Source: DATIYF01 sp035517775 (GTDB lineage: Bacteria; Acidobacteriota; Terriglobia; Terriglobales; Acidobacteriaceae). From it: a stretch of 45,137 nucleotides of DNA. A model generated the notes under the pieces. It was given only the letters and a program-made list of their open reading frames with translations, had not been told where the DNA came from and made no database searches. Both the position numbers and the translations under genes were made by a program. The DNA lies in NCBI GenBank assembly GCA_035517775.1, contig DATIYF010000019.1:1-45137 (forward strand), given 5' to 3'. Each line of letters opens with the position of its first letter. Within the stretch, counting starts at the first letter, position 1. Of this stretch, positions 15,337-24,426 are shown piece by piece.

Positions 15337-15798
15337 GTTGTGGCAGCCGGACCTGTAAGCCGAATTCTGTCTGCCGGATTGCTCCGGCAGGACGGTCATT
15401 CCTCTGGGCCGGGCATTGCTGCCCGGCTCTAGCGACCTACCCGGAGGTTGTGACGCGCCGAGCCGGTGCGTGCCCGAAGCCGAAGCTGCAGGCTCCCTCC
15501 CTATTTGGTCTTGCTCCGTGTGGGGTTTGCCCTGCCCGGCGCATTGCTGCGCCGGCGGTGCGCTCTTACCGCACCTTTTCACCCTTACCCCGCTGTCGCG
15601 CTGACGCCTTATCCGTCTAAGCGAAGGAGTCACCGCGGCAGCGGGGCGGTATGTTTTCTGTGGCACTTTCCGTCGAGCCTTCCCACTCTTGGAGACGTGG
15701 GCGGCCCTCCCGGACGTTATCCGGCACACCGCTCTGTGGAGTTCGGACTTTCCTCCCTGCCCAATGGGCGGGGCGACCGTCCGGTCCAGCTGCCAACG
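15337..15798 (-). ncRNA. rnpB: RNase P RNA (class A)
   Basis: This is the catalytic RNA of RNase P, which matures tRNA 5' ends. On the minus strand the conserved 5' GAGGAAAGTCC lies at 15755-15745. The 3' conserved CAGAATTCGGCTTACAGG lies around 15371-15353. GGCAGCTGG (15794-15786) pairs with CCGGCTGCC (15350-15342) as P1, extended by GTTG/CAAC. The C-rich internal region and GGTAAGGGTGAAA-like core (near 15580) fit class A. At about 460 nt it is longer than the E. coli RNA, with extended GC-rich side helices. A TATAAT box sits at the right distance upstream. No U-run terminator was found downstream. Confidence 0.96.
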
Positions 15799-15802
15799 AT
15801 TG

Positions 15803-15808
15803 ATTATA
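15803..15808 (-). promoter_or_regulatory. -10 box of rnpB
   Basis: A perfect TATAAT on the minus strand (15808-15803) places the transcription start about 7 bases downstream, near 15796. This coincides with the 5' edge of helix P1. No good -35 is visible 16-18 bp upstream. Confidence 0.6.
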
Positions 15809-15886
15809 TGGGACGGCCGAAGGCGGCTGCCGGGGCTTGCGGGGCTGGCTCAGTAAAACCAAGCGGATAAGCCATTTACCATGAAG

Positions 15887-15950
15887 GGCACGAAGGCACA
15901 CGAAGCAAAACCCATGGCAGGAAGTCCTTTGTGGACCTTCGCCCGGGCTG
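15887..15950. repeat. cacgaaggcacacgaag-type dispersed repeat
   Basis: ATGAAGGGCACGAAGGCACACGAAG is followed by a partial inverted return, AAGTCCTTTGTGGACCTTCG. It resembles the unit at 37177-37235 and a shorter one near 43230. It lies in the spacer between rnpB and the permease genes (15799-16045), which otherwise holds no gene. Confidence 0.6.
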
Positions 15951-16045
15951 GCAAGGCCGGGGCCGGGTTTGAATGTTAGACTTACGAATCGGCGACTGCG
16001 GCCCGGGCAGGCGCCGGACGTAACCGCTGAAATCAACGCACAGCC

Positions 16046-17278
16046 ATGAATGTCGCTGAAGCCATCCGCATCGCCCTGCAGTCGCTCTGGGCCAATAAAC
16101 TGCGCTCGGTATTGACCGTGCTGGGCGTGGTCATCGGCGTGGCGGCGGTGATTGCGGTGGTAACCTTCGTGGCCGGCATCAACGGCTACGTGGCGCAGAA
16201 GATCTTCAACCTGGGCGCGGATGTCTTTATCGTTTTCAAGGTTTCGCCGGCGGTCACCAATGTGGACCACTTCCTCGAGGGCGAGAAACGAAAAGACCTG
16301 ACGATGGAGGACTACGAGGCTGTGAAAGCGGCCTGCGCGCATTGCCTTCTGGTAGGGGCGGCGCTGCGCGACCAGAGCGGGCATGTCAAATACAACGAAC
16401 AATCCATCAGCGATACGACGGTGCAGGGCATTACGCCTTCGATGGCGCCGATCTACGACGTGGACCTCGACGCCGGGCGCATGCTGAACGAAACCGACCT
16501 GAAGAATCGCTCGCCGGTTGCCGTGGTGGGCACTGACATCGTGGACAACCTGATGCCGGGAGTGGATCCGCTGGGCAAGGAGATCCGCGTAGATGGCTGG
16601 ACCTATCGGGTGATTGGGCTGGGCAAAAAGAAGGGCACGACGCTCGGCCAGAGCCTGGACAACTACGTGATGATTCCGATCACGGCCTATCTGAAGCAGT
16701 ATGGAGTGCACAACAACAGCATTCGCATTTCGGGCAAGGCGATCGGGGCCGGACCGGCGTTGGAGATGGCGGTTGATGAAGCGCGGGTGGCGCTGCGCAG
16801 CCAGCGTCACGACCTGCCCGACGCCGAAGACAGCTTTGATATTGAGACCAATGCCAGCCTGCTGGGCATCTGGACCAACTTCAGCCAGACGTTTTTTATC
16901 GCCATGATCGGTATCGCCGCCATCGCGCTGGTGGTGGGCGGCATTGTGATCATGAACATCATGCTGGTTTCGGTGACGGAGCGCACGCGCGAGATCGGCA
17001 TCCGCAAAGCCCTGGGGGCGCGGCGGGAAGATGTGCTTCTGCAATTTTTGATCGAAGCGGTGATTCTGGCGCTGATCGGCGGGCTGCTGGGCGTGGGGCT
17101 GGGCGTTTCGCTGGCCAAGACAGTGACGCTGTTGATCGGCATGCCTTCGGCCATCAAGCTGTGGGCGGTGGCCGCGGGGCTGATCGTGGCCGCCAGCGTG
17201 GGGATTTTCTTCGGCGTGTATCCCGCGCGCAAGGCGGCGCAGCTCGACCCGATCGCGGCGCTGCGATTCGAGATGTAG
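16046..17278 (+). CDS. MacB/FtsX-family ABC transporter permease (first of a tandem pair)
   Basis: The protein is 410 residues: one N-terminal membrane helix (about 18-42, RSVLTVLGVVIGVAAVIAVV), a large periplasmic MacB-type core to about 285, and three C-terminal helices forming the FtsX domain. The conserved MNIMLVSVTERTREIGIRKALGAR coupling segment, split here by the usual helix boundary, contacts an ATPase. Such proteins act as mechanotransmitters exporting lipoproteins, peptides or drugs. No ATP-binding subunit or membrane-fusion protein is adjacent. The second permease starts 6 bp after its stop, so the two are surely one operon and may form a heterodimer. Confidence 0.92.
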   Translation: MNVAEAIRIALQSLWANKLRSVLTVLGVVIGVAAVIAVVTFVAGINGYVAQKIFNLGADVFIVFKVSPAVTNVDHFLEGEKRKDLTMEDYEAVKAACAHCLLVGAALRDQSGHVKYNEQSISDTTVQGITPSMAPIYDVDLDAGRMLNETDLKNRSPVAVVGTDIVDNLMPGVDPLGKEIRVDGWTYRVIGLGKKKGTTLGQSLDNYVMIPITAYLKQYGVHNNSIRISGKAIGAGPALEMAVDEARVALRSQRHDLPDAEDSFDIETNASLLGIWTNFSQTFFIAMIGIAAIALVVGGIVIMNIMLVSVTERTREIGIRKALGARREDVLLQFLIEAVILALIGGLLGVGLGVSLAKTVTLLIGMPSAIKLWAVAAGLIVAASVGIFFGVYPARKAAQLDPIAALRFEM

Positions 17279-17284
17279 GCTCTT

Positions 17285-18547
17285 ATGTTGCGTAAAGGCG
17301 ATTTCGGCGAAATTTTCCGCATGGCGGTGGATACTCTCCGCAGCAACAAGCTGCGCTCCTCGCTCACCGTGCTGGGCGTGGTGATCGGCGTAACCGTGGT
17401 GATTGGCATTTCGTCCATCGTGCGCGGGTTGAATGACAATGTGCGCCAGGTGGTGAGCAGCCTGGGTTCCAACATCGTTTTCGCTTTTCACATCGAGCCC
17501 TTCACCTTCGGCCGGCCCACCGAAGAGATGCGGACCCGCAAGGAGCTGACCTATGACGATGCCATGGCCATGAAAGACCTGCCGCACGTGGAGGCGGTGA
17601 CCGCGGGCATTCGCTATTTTCGCCCGGAGCTGGGGGTGGGCACTTATGCCATCAAGTATGGCGGGCGCAAGGTCAAGAACACCATCCTGGAGGGCGACAC
17701 GGCTTCGGCGAAGGACGTTTACGACCTGCAACTGAGCGCGGGACGCTGGTTCTCAGAGGTGGACGATCAGCGCCGTTCCAACGTGATCGTGATCGGATGG
17801 GACACGAATGACGAGCTCTTCCCTTCCGAAGACGGGCTCGGCAAAGAGATCAATATTGACGGCCAGCTGTTCACCGTGATCGGCGTGGCACAGCGGGTGA
17901 AATCGGTTTTTGGCGGCGGCAAGAACCCCGACGACAATATCGTGTACTTCCCGCTTTCCACATTCAAGAAGCTGCATCCCGAACTCAAGCAGCACTGGAT
18001 CAGCATCAAGGCGACCTCCCATGCCGCCATGCCCGAGGTGATTGACGAGGTGCGCGAGCTTTTGCGCCGGCGGCGCAAAGTGCCGCCAGATAAGCCGGAC
18101 AACTTTGCCGTCTTTACGCAAGACTCTCTTTCCGACGTGTGGAACCAGCTCACCGGAATGATTTTCATGTTCATGTTCGCGGTTTCGAGCGTGGGCCTGA
18201 TTGTGGGCGGCGTGGGCGTGATGAACATCATGCTGGTTTCGGTGACCGAACGGACGCGCGAGATCGGCGTGCGCAAGGCGATCGGCGCGCGCAAACGCGA
18301 CATTCTGCTTCAGTTCACGCTGGAAGCGGTCATGCTTACCGCCCTGGGCGGAGTCATGGGTGTGTTGCTGGGGGCGATCGTCACCGGGATCATTCCGGTG
18401 ATATGGCCATCTCTGCCGGCCAGCATGTCGTTCTTCTGGGCCAGCTTCGGCTTTGGCTCTGCCGCCGGAGTGGGCCTGGTCTTCGGAATTTACCCCGCGT
18501 GGAAGGCGGCGAATCTGGATCCGATTGAATCCTTGCGATACGAATAG
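17285..18547 (+). CDS. MacB/FtsX-family ABC transporter permease (second of a tandem pair)
   Basis: At 420 residues it has the same plan as its upstream neighbour: N-terminal helix within RSSLTVLGVVIGVTVVIGI, a periplasmic core, and C-terminal helices with MLVSVTERTREIGVRKAIGARKRD. The two are clear paralogues, most alike in the first helix and the coupling region and diverged in the periplasmic core. This suggests an ancient tandem duplication and a heteromeric permease. The gap to the previous stop is only 6 bp. The ATPase must come from elsewhere. A lipid glycosyltransferase follows 64 bp later. Confidence 0.92.
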   Translation: MLRKGDFGEIFRMAVDTLRSNKLRSSLTVLGVVIGVTVVIGISSIVRGLNDNVRQVVSSLGSNIVFAFHIEPFTFGRPTEEMRTRKELTYDDAMAMKDLPHVEAVTAGIRYFRPELGVGTYAIKYGGRKVKNTILEGDTASAKDVYDLQLSAGRWFSEVDDQRRSNVIVIGWDTNDELFPSEDGLGKEINIDGQLFTVIGVAQRVKSVFGGGKNPDDNIVYFPLSTFKKLHPELKQHWISIKATSHAAMPEVIDEVRELLRRRRKVPPDKPDNFAVFTQDSLSDVWNQLTGMIFMFMFAVSSVGLIVGGVGVMNIMLVSVTERTREIGVRKAIGARKRDILLQFTLEAVMLTALGGVMGVLLGAIVTGIIPVIWPSLPASMSFFWASFGFGSAAGVGLVFGIYPAWKAANLDPIESLRYE

Positions 18548-18611
18548 TTGTCCTGGCAGCCGAACGTTTGCCCGCCCCGGTACTCGATAGCGTATCCTAG
18601 CGCTTCGCCGC

Positions 18612-19778
18612 ATGCTTCCTCATCTTGTCAGGATCTTCGAGGCCGCCTCCGCTCTGGGAGCGGCCGCCAGCCTGGGTTATTACGGTCTCTGCTTGTGCGG
18701 GGCGGTATCATTTTTGAAGGCGCGGCCTTCTCAGAGCACCTCATCAGACTTTTGCCCGCCGGTTTCCATTCTCAAGCCACTGAAAGGCGCAGACCCGGAG
18801 TTGTATGAATGCCTGCGCAGCCATTGTCTGCTGAATTATTCCGGCTACGAAATCATTTTTGGAGTAAGCGAAGCGGGTGATTCTGCCGCGGCCGTGGTGG
18901 AGCGGCTGCGGAATGAGTTTCCTCGAGTCTCCATGCACTTAGTCGTGTGCGGCGAAAACCTTGGCGCTAACACGAAAGTCAGCAACCTGGCGCAGATGGT
19001 GAGGGCGGCGCGTCACGATTATCTGGTTGTGAGCGACAGCGATATTCGGGTGGGGCCAGATTATCTCCGCCGGGTGATTCGGCCCCTTGCTGAAGACAAA
19101 ACGGGAATGGTGACGTGCCTGTACCGCGGCAAGTGCGCGCCCACTCTGGGTTCGCGGCTGGAGTCGCTCGGCATCAGCACAGATTTTTGTCCCGGCGTTC
19201 TGGCGGCGCGGCTGATTGAGGGCGGCATTCGTTTCGGACTGGGTTCGACGCTGGCTTTTCGCCGCCGCGATCTGCAGAGAGCCGGCGGCTTCGAGCCGCT
19301 GGCGGATTACCTGGCGGATGACTATGAGCTGGGACGCCGCATTGCCGCTCTTGGGCTGCGGGTGGAGTTGTCGGAAGAAGCCGTCGAGACGGTTTTGCCC
19401 GTATATTCGCTGCCGGAATTCCTGAGCCATCAGTTGCGTTGGGCCCGCACTATTCGAGGCGCTCGGCCCGCAGGTTACCTGGGACTTGTCTTCACTTTCG
19501 GCCTTGTGTGGGCGGTGCTGGCGCTGATCTTCGCTCAGGGAGCCACATGGGCATGGATATTGCTCGGCACGGCCGCGGCGCTGCGCCTGGCCGTCGCGAC
19601 GGTGGTGGGTAAGACCATTCTTGCGGACCAACGGCTTCCCGCCATGCTCTATCTGCTTCCTCTGCGTGATCTGTTGGGCGCGGGAATTTGGCTGGCAGGT
19701 TTTGCCGGGCGGCGAGTCGTTTGGCGCGGCGAAACTTTCACGCTGCAAAACGGCAAGCTGCAGCGCGGGCGCGGCTAA
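18612..19778 (+). CDS. hpnI: HpnI-like membrane glycosyltransferase (GT2/GT21 type)
   Basis: The protein resembles HpnI, which adds N-acetylglucosamine to bacteriohopanetetrol in hopanoid modification, and ceramide glucosyltransferases. It has an N-terminal membrane helix (about 10-35), then PPVSILKPLKGADPELYE, the D-x-D nucleotide-sugar motif SDSD at 141-144, LADDYELG at about 234-241 and the processive-type HQLRW at 273-277. Two or three C-terminal helices (about 290-375) follow. No other hopanoid genes are in the window, so the acceptor could be another lipid. It ends in a 4-bp tail-to-tail overlap with the next gene. The fold is confident; the exact acceptor is inferred. Confidence 0.78.
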   Translation: MLPHLVRIFEAASALGAAASLGYYGLCLCGAVSFLKARPSQSTSSDFCPPVSILKPLKGADPELYECLRSHCLLNYSGYEIIFGVSEAGDSAAAVVERLRNEFPRVSMHLVVCGENLGANTKVSNLAQMVRAARHDYLVVSDSDIRVGPDYLRRVIRPLAEDKTGMVTCLYRGKCAPTLGSRLESLGISTDFCPGVLAARLIEGGIRFGLGSTLAFRRRDLQRAGGFEPLADYLADDYELGRRIAALGLRVELSEEAVETVLPVYSLPEFLSHQLRWARTIRGARPAGYLGLVFTFGLVWAVLALIFAQGATWAWILLGTAAALRLAVATVVGKTILADQRLPAMLYLLPLRDLLGAGIWLAGFAGRRVVWRGETFTLQNGKLQRGRG

Positions 19779-21622
19779 CGAACCAGCGGATGGTTAGTGA
19801 GAATGGATTTGCCCCCTTCGCGTGCCAACACATAATGCGGCATCCCCTCCACTGCTTTCGGCGATTCCTTGTCCGTCCACAGAAATACCCTGGCCGGTTC
19901 CGCCCACAAAGCCTGGAATGATGCTTCGCTCTCCCACACTGGCGGAGAATCGGGAAACTGCGTTCCGTACCACATGTTTCCCGCCGGGGCGTGCAGGGAG
20001 CGCAGATGGATTCCCGTGTAAAAGTTCAGAGTCGAAGCGTTCTCGTACTTGCCGTCCACTACGACGGTATCGCCGGGCTGGTAGCGCGAGGCAGTGGCCA
20101 GCGCGAGCTTTTTCGAGGAGAGAATAGGCGAGAAAGTCACGAAGGCCGAATGCACGCAGGCGAAGAGCGCGACCATCATCAGGGCCAAAGCGGCATTGCC
20201 CGGGCCGGGATGGCCACGGCGGCGGAAAACCCCGTTCAAGAGCGCGCCCAGAAAAAATGCCAGCACGAAGCCGAGCAGAGGCGCGCGAAATGCGCCCAGC
20301 GCCTGCGGGGTGAGATCGAGGAAGTGGCCGAAGGAAAGCGCGTAGTCCTGGGGATTCCTCTTGAGCAGGTCCGCAAGGTCGGTTCCTGGGGCCGGGGTTT
20401 TCGCCAGGGACCAAAAATACAGGCCCACGCACAAGGCAGCGGCAGAGGCCACGAGCAGCACCAGGGAAGAAATTCTTCCAGCTCGCCGCTCTTTGCTGCC
20501 AGGCCTCGCATCCGCCTCGCGTCCCAACCAACCTCCTACGAGCAGGGCCAACCCAGGCAGCGCGGGGATGGTATAGTACTCCTGCCGGGTGGAAAAGCTG
20601 AAAAACACCAGAATCACCAGGGCCCAGAGAAAGAAGAGTAAGTTTGCGCGCTGCCGGCCATCCAGGCCCGCCCGCCATTGCCGCCAGCGCATAGGCACGT
20701 CTTTCAATGCCTGGGGAAGAAATGCCACCCAGGGCAGCAGCCAGAGCAACAACAGGGCCCAGAAAAGCAGCAGGGGCACGGTGTCATAGTCGCGGGGCAT
20801 TCGCTCGTTCAGGTAACGGAGGAAGTGCTCGTTGACGAAGTAAAACCAAAGAAACCCGCGCACCGCGCCCTGAGCCGGATTTCGCAGCGCCGCCAGCACG
20901 TGCCAGGGCGCCGCGATGGCGAGGAAAATCACCGTGCTCGAAATCAGCCGCAGGCGCAGCAGGTGACGCAGATTGCCGGTGAGTATCAGGTACAACCCAA
21001 TCACAGCTCCGGGAAACACAAGCCCGATCAGCCCCTTCGTCAGCACGTTGAGCGCACAAGCCGCCGCCATGCCCCAGCAGACAAGGCGCGTGGGTTTTTC
21101 CTGATCCAGAGACTGCAGAAAAAAATAGAAAGCCGCTGCCAGCCATAAACCAACCAGCGTATCCGGAATCAGAAAGCGGGTGAAGAGATATGGGCCAAGC
21201 GCCGTGGTAAGCACCACCCCGGCATAGAATCCGCCCTCTTCTCCATAGGCTCGGCGGCCGAGCGCATAAGTCGCCAGAAACAGCGCCAGCAAGCCGAGCA
21301 TGAGCGGCAGGCGCGTGCTCCACTCCGAGACGCCGAACAGAACGTAGCTGGTGGCCACGCCCCAATACATCAGGGGCGCCTTTTCCAGGTAGCGAACTCC
21401 ATTGGCGTGCAGCGTCACCCAGTCGTGGCGCAGCAGCATTTCGCGGGCGGCTTCGGCGTGAACGGTATCGGCGTCATCGAGCAGCGCGGGAGTAAACATT
21501 CCTGCCACGTAGATGGCGGCCCACAGCGCGGCCAGAACCAGAATTGCTACAAGAGAGGATTTTCTGCCGCCAGCGGGACGAGTTGAGCAATTCGAAAGCT
21601 GCGGCGCGGCAGTCAGGTCCAT
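19775..21622 (-). CDS. ArnT/PMT-family membrane glycosyltransferase (GT-C fold)
   Basis: This 615-residue protein has about 12 membrane helices. The first extracytoplasmic loop carries LDDADTVHAEAAREM, the acidic motif of ArnT/protein-mannosyltransferase enzymes, and the segment LEKAPLMYWG is typical of the family. It would use a polyprenyl-phosphate sugar to modify a lipid or protein on the outer face of the inner membrane. The C-terminal soluble part after about residue 500 looks like the periplasmic domain of these enzymes. Its convergence with the HpnI-like gene suggests envelope-lipid glycosylation, but donor and acceptor cannot be read from sequence. Confidence 0.85.
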   Translation of the reverse strand: MDLTAAPQLSNCSTRPAGGRKSSLVAILVLAALWAAIYVAGMFTPALLDDADTVHAEAAREMLLRHDWVTLHANGVRYLEKAPLMYWGVATSYVLFGVSEWSTRLPLMLGLLALFLATYALGRRAYGEEGGFYAGVVLTTALGPYLFTRFLIPDTLVGLWLAAAFYFFLQSLDQEKPTRLVCWGMAAACALNVLTKGLIGLVFPGAVIGLYLILTGNLRHLLRLRLISSTVIFLAIAAPWHVLAALRNPAQGAVRGFLWFYFVNEHFLRYLNERMPRDYDTVPLLLFWALLLLWLLPWVAFLPQALKDVPMRWRQWRAGLDGRQRANLLFFLWALVILVFFSFSTRQEYYTIPALPGLALLVGGWLGREADARPGSKERRAGRISSLVLLVASAAALCVGLYFWSLAKTPAPGTDLADLLKRNPQDYALSFGHFLDLTPQALGAFRAPLLGFVLAFFLGALLNGVFRRRGHPGPGNAALALMMVALFACVHSAFVTFSPILSSKKLALATASRYQPGDTVVVDGKYENASTLNFYTGIHLRSLHAPAGNMWYGTQFPDSPPVWESEASFQALWAEPARVFLWTDKESPKAVEGMPHYVLAREGGKSILTNHPLVR

Positions 21623-21666
21623 GCACGTTTCCGAAAATTATTATACGGGAGAGAAACCGGCTGCTT

Positions 21667-23646
21667 TTATCCGGCAGACGCGCCTTTGGCGGACGAGGCG
21701 CCGCCTTGCAGTACTTCGCGGGCCTTGCGCGCCAGCGACTTCAGGGTGAAGGGCTTTTGCAGAAACTGGTTGGTCACGTCAATGTCGCCATGGCGCAACA
21801 CGGTGTGCTCGGCGTAACCGGAAACGAACAGCACCTTCATGTCGGGCCGTTCTTGATGCAGCTGCTCGGCAAGCACGGCGCCGCCCATATTCGGCATCAC
21901 GACGTCGGTAATCATCAGATGAATCGGACCGTCATATTCGCGCGCCACGCGCAAAGCTTCTTCACCATTGGCCGCGTCCAGCACCATGTAGCCGTTGAGC
22001 TGAAGAAATTCGCGGGCTGATTCGCGCACCGAAGGCTCGTCTTCCACCAGCAGCACGGTCTCCGAACCCTGCGGAACCTTCTCCGCAACCGGCTGCACCG
22101 GCGATTCGCGCACTTTCTCTTCGGCGCGCGGCAGGTAGATTTTGAAAGTCGTGCCCATGCCGGGTTCGCTGTACACCCAGATGAAGCCGCCGTTCTGCTT
22201 GACGATTCCATACACCGTCGCCAGGCCCAGGCCGGTGCCCTTATCAGCTTCCTTGGTGGTGTAAAAGGGCTCGAAGATGTGGGCCAGGTGCTCGGCCGCA
22301 ATACCATGGCCGGTATCGCTGACCGCCAGCAAAACGTAATCGCCAGGAGGCACCACCGACCGCCGCTGCACGTAAACGTCATCCAGCCGCACGTTGGCGA
22401 TCTCAATGGTCAGGGTACCGCCCTGGGGCATGGCATCGCGCGCGTTGGCGGCCAGATTCATCACGATCTGCTCGATCTGTACCGGGTCGGCCTTGAGCTG
22501 GGCCGGCCGTGCGCTCGGCGCCATTACCAAATGGATGTCTTCGCCGATCAGGCGGGGCAGCATGCGGCCAATGTTGCTCAGAATCAGGTTCAGGTCGAGC
22601 AGCCGCAGAGACTGCATCTGCTTGCGCCCGAAGGCCAGAAGCTGCCGCGTCAGGTCTGAGGCCCGTCCGGCGGCGGTGATGATTTCTTCCACCTTGTGCC
22701 GCAGGGGATGCGCCGGCACCAGAGCCTCCAGCATCAGCTCCGCATTGGCGCTGATCACCATCAATAGATTGTTGAAGTCATGCGCTACCCCGCCGGCCAG
22801 CCGGCCAATGGCATCCATTTTCTGCGCCTGCTGCAGGTCTGACTCCAAGCGCCGGCGATCGGTGATGTCGCGGTCGGTGGAGATGAAATGCGTAATCTCT
22901 CCGTTGCCATCGCGCAGCGGAGTGATGGTTTTTTCTACGATGAAGGGTTCGCCGTTTCGCTTACGATTGGCCACCGTGCCGCGAAAGACGTGGCCGGCAA
23001 GGATGGTCCGCCACATTTCCTGAAATACGGCGGGATCCTGCTGCTCCGAGCGCAGGATGCGCAAGGTGCGGCCGACCGCCTCTTCCCGCGGATAGCCGGT
23101 CAGGCTTTCAAATGCGGGATTCACATATTCCATCACCCCGGCGCGGTCGGTGATCACCACCAGGTCGGCCGATTGCTCCACCGCATGCCACAGCTTGCGC
23201 AGCATGTCTTCGGTCTTCTGCCGCTGGCGCTCGCGGCAATAGGTGTCTATGGCGTAGCAGATGGCGTGGGCCAGGGCCGATTCATTCAGCCCGGAGGCCG
23301 GAACGCAGGCGCAGGCTCCCGCCTGGATGGCCCGGGTGATGGTGGCCTCATCCACGTGATCGCTGAGGAATACCACCGGCACACTGGGCCCGTGCTGGCG
23401 GATTTCATGGGAAAGGCGCAGCGCCGTATCATCGCCCGAGCGGTAGTCGCACAGCACAATGTCGTAGGTGGTCTTCTGCAGACACTTCCGGGCTTCTTCG
23501 TAACTGCGCGCGTGGTCGAGGCGAATCTGCTTTTCGCCCGCCCTGGCGAGCTGGTCGCGCAGATGGCGAAAGTCTTGCTCCTCTTCCACGACCAGGAGGA
23601 GCTGCAGTCTGAGGGCGGCGGTCACAGAATTCCTGGGCTTGCTCAT
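21667..23646 (-). CDS. Hybrid histidine kinase: REC-PAS-HisKA-HATPase-REC
   Basis: Counting from ATG 23646 (659 residues), the N-terminal receiver-like domain keeps Asp67 in VLCDYRSGDD, but the late conserved Lys position reads CVPAS, so it is degenerate. A PAS domain follows (about 150-255), then the phosphoacceptor His289 in GGVAHDFNN, an ATPase domain with DTGHGI and GTGLGLA, and a normal C-terminal receiver with Asp581 (ITDVVMP) and Lys631 (QKPF). There is no membrane helix, so it is a cytosolic sensor. The frame opens at 23721, but ATG 23646 has GGAG about 10 bp upstream and begins just before the domain. No partner regulator is adjacent. Confidence 0.88.
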   Translation of the reverse strand: MSKPRNSVTAALRLQLLLVVEEEQDFRHLRDQLARAGEKQIRLDHARSYEEARKCLQKTTYDIVLCDYRSGDDTALRLSHEIRQHGPSVPVVFLSDHVDEATITRAIQAGACACVPASGLNESALAHAICYAIDTYCRERQRQKTEDMLRKLWHAVEQSADLVVITDRAGVMEYVNPAFESLTGYPREEAVGRTLRILRSEQQDPAVFQEMWRTILAGHVFRGTVANRKRNGEPFIVEKTITPLRDGNGEITHFISTDRDITDRRRLESDLQQAQKMDAIGRLAGGVAHDFNNLLMVISANAELMLEALVPAHPLRHKVEEIITAAGRASDLTRQLLAFGRKQMQSLRLLDLNLILSNIGRMLPRLIGEDIHLVMAPSARPAQLKADPVQIEQIVMNLAANARDAMPQGGTLTIEIANVRLDDVYVQRRSVVPPGDYVLLAVSDTGHGIAAEHLAHIFEPFYTTKEADKGTGLGLATVYGIVKQNGGFIWVYSEPGMGTTFKIYLPRAEEKVRESPVQPVAEKVPQGSETVLLVEDEPSVRESAREFLQLNGYMVLDAANGEEALRVAREYDGPIHLMITDVVMPNMGGAVLAEQLHQERPDMKVLFVSGYAEHTVLRHGDIDVTNQFLQKPFTLKSLARKAREVLQGGASSAKGASAG

Positions 23647-23921
23647 GAGCGGACCACTCCAGCTAGTCGCTACATCGGTGGGCAGAGGGCGAACCATCGG
23701 TGCGTGCCGGTGGGAGAACACAGGGCCGCCGAGGAGGCTTCCCAGTTGTGGAAGGGTTCGCTTTCAGGAACAAATGCGTCCTGCCGTAACTCTCCTCCCC
23801 CGCTTAACCCCCGCTGGCATGCCAGCTGCCCATTCCTCCCCTTTTCTTTACCCGCCGGTAAGGCGAAAATAGAGAGGTCTTCCCCTGAGGGGTCTGGTAG
23901 TGATGAATTGCCCGAGTTCGC

Positions 23922-24332
23922 ATGACCTGCAATAAGTCAGCCCTGAAAGCGCCGGCATTGCTGGCGCTGCTTTTTCTCGCGGTCAGTTGCAATAGTCCGC
24001 GCCAATTGCAATCGGTGATCGTTCGCCCGGTCAGCGCCGATGCGCAGGATTTCCCCGGCGGCAAGGTAAGGTTCACCGCCACCGGCATGTTCAGCAAGCC
24101 TCCGCTCGCCATCACACCGCTGGCAGTAAAATGGAGCAGCGGTTGGTCGTGGAATTCGACCCCGTCTTCGAGCGTCAGTATTAACAGCCAGGGAGTAGCC
24201 ACCTGCAATCCCGGCTTTGCCGGAGCGGCGTCGGTCATGGCATTTGCGCCGGCGAACCCAAACTTGCCGCTTTCTAAAATCGGCCCGCATACCAAACTCT
24301 ACTCTGCGGCCGCAGAAATCATCTGCCCCTGA
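23922..24332 (+). CDS. Small lipoprotein with possible Ig-like (BIG2) domain
   Basis: The N-terminus is a lipoprotein signal: ALLALLFLAVSC with lipidated Cys23, followed by Asn. The remaining 110 residues are small and polar, with segments such as VKWSSGWSWNSTPSSSVSINSQGVATCNPGFAGAAS split over beta strands. This resembles a bacterial Ig-like group 2 domain where a claim is compared with a 'gravity of time' strand pattern. It is exported and membrane-anchored. The neighbour upstream is divergent. The precise function is unknown. Confidence 0.6.
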   Translation: MTCNKSALKAPALLALLFLAVSCNSPRQLQSVIVRPVSADAQDFPGGKVRFTATGMFSKPPLAITPLAVKWSSGWSWNSTPSSSVSINSQGVATCNPGFAGAASVMAFAPANPNLPLSKIGPHTKLYSAAAEIICP

Positions 24333-24426
24333 CCAGCTGGCGGGCGAGCTGGCGAAGCGGTGGCTAACGTGGGGCGCTTCCGCTTGCAGATATTGGGGAA
24401 AGTCCCGGTAGCTTTTCGGGGAACTG

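Noticed and set aside
15617..17731. 704-codon open frame on the minus strand over rnpB and the permease genes
   Set aside because: It runs through the RNase P RNA and antisense to two clear permeases, and its translation is His/Gln/Arg-rich and domainless.
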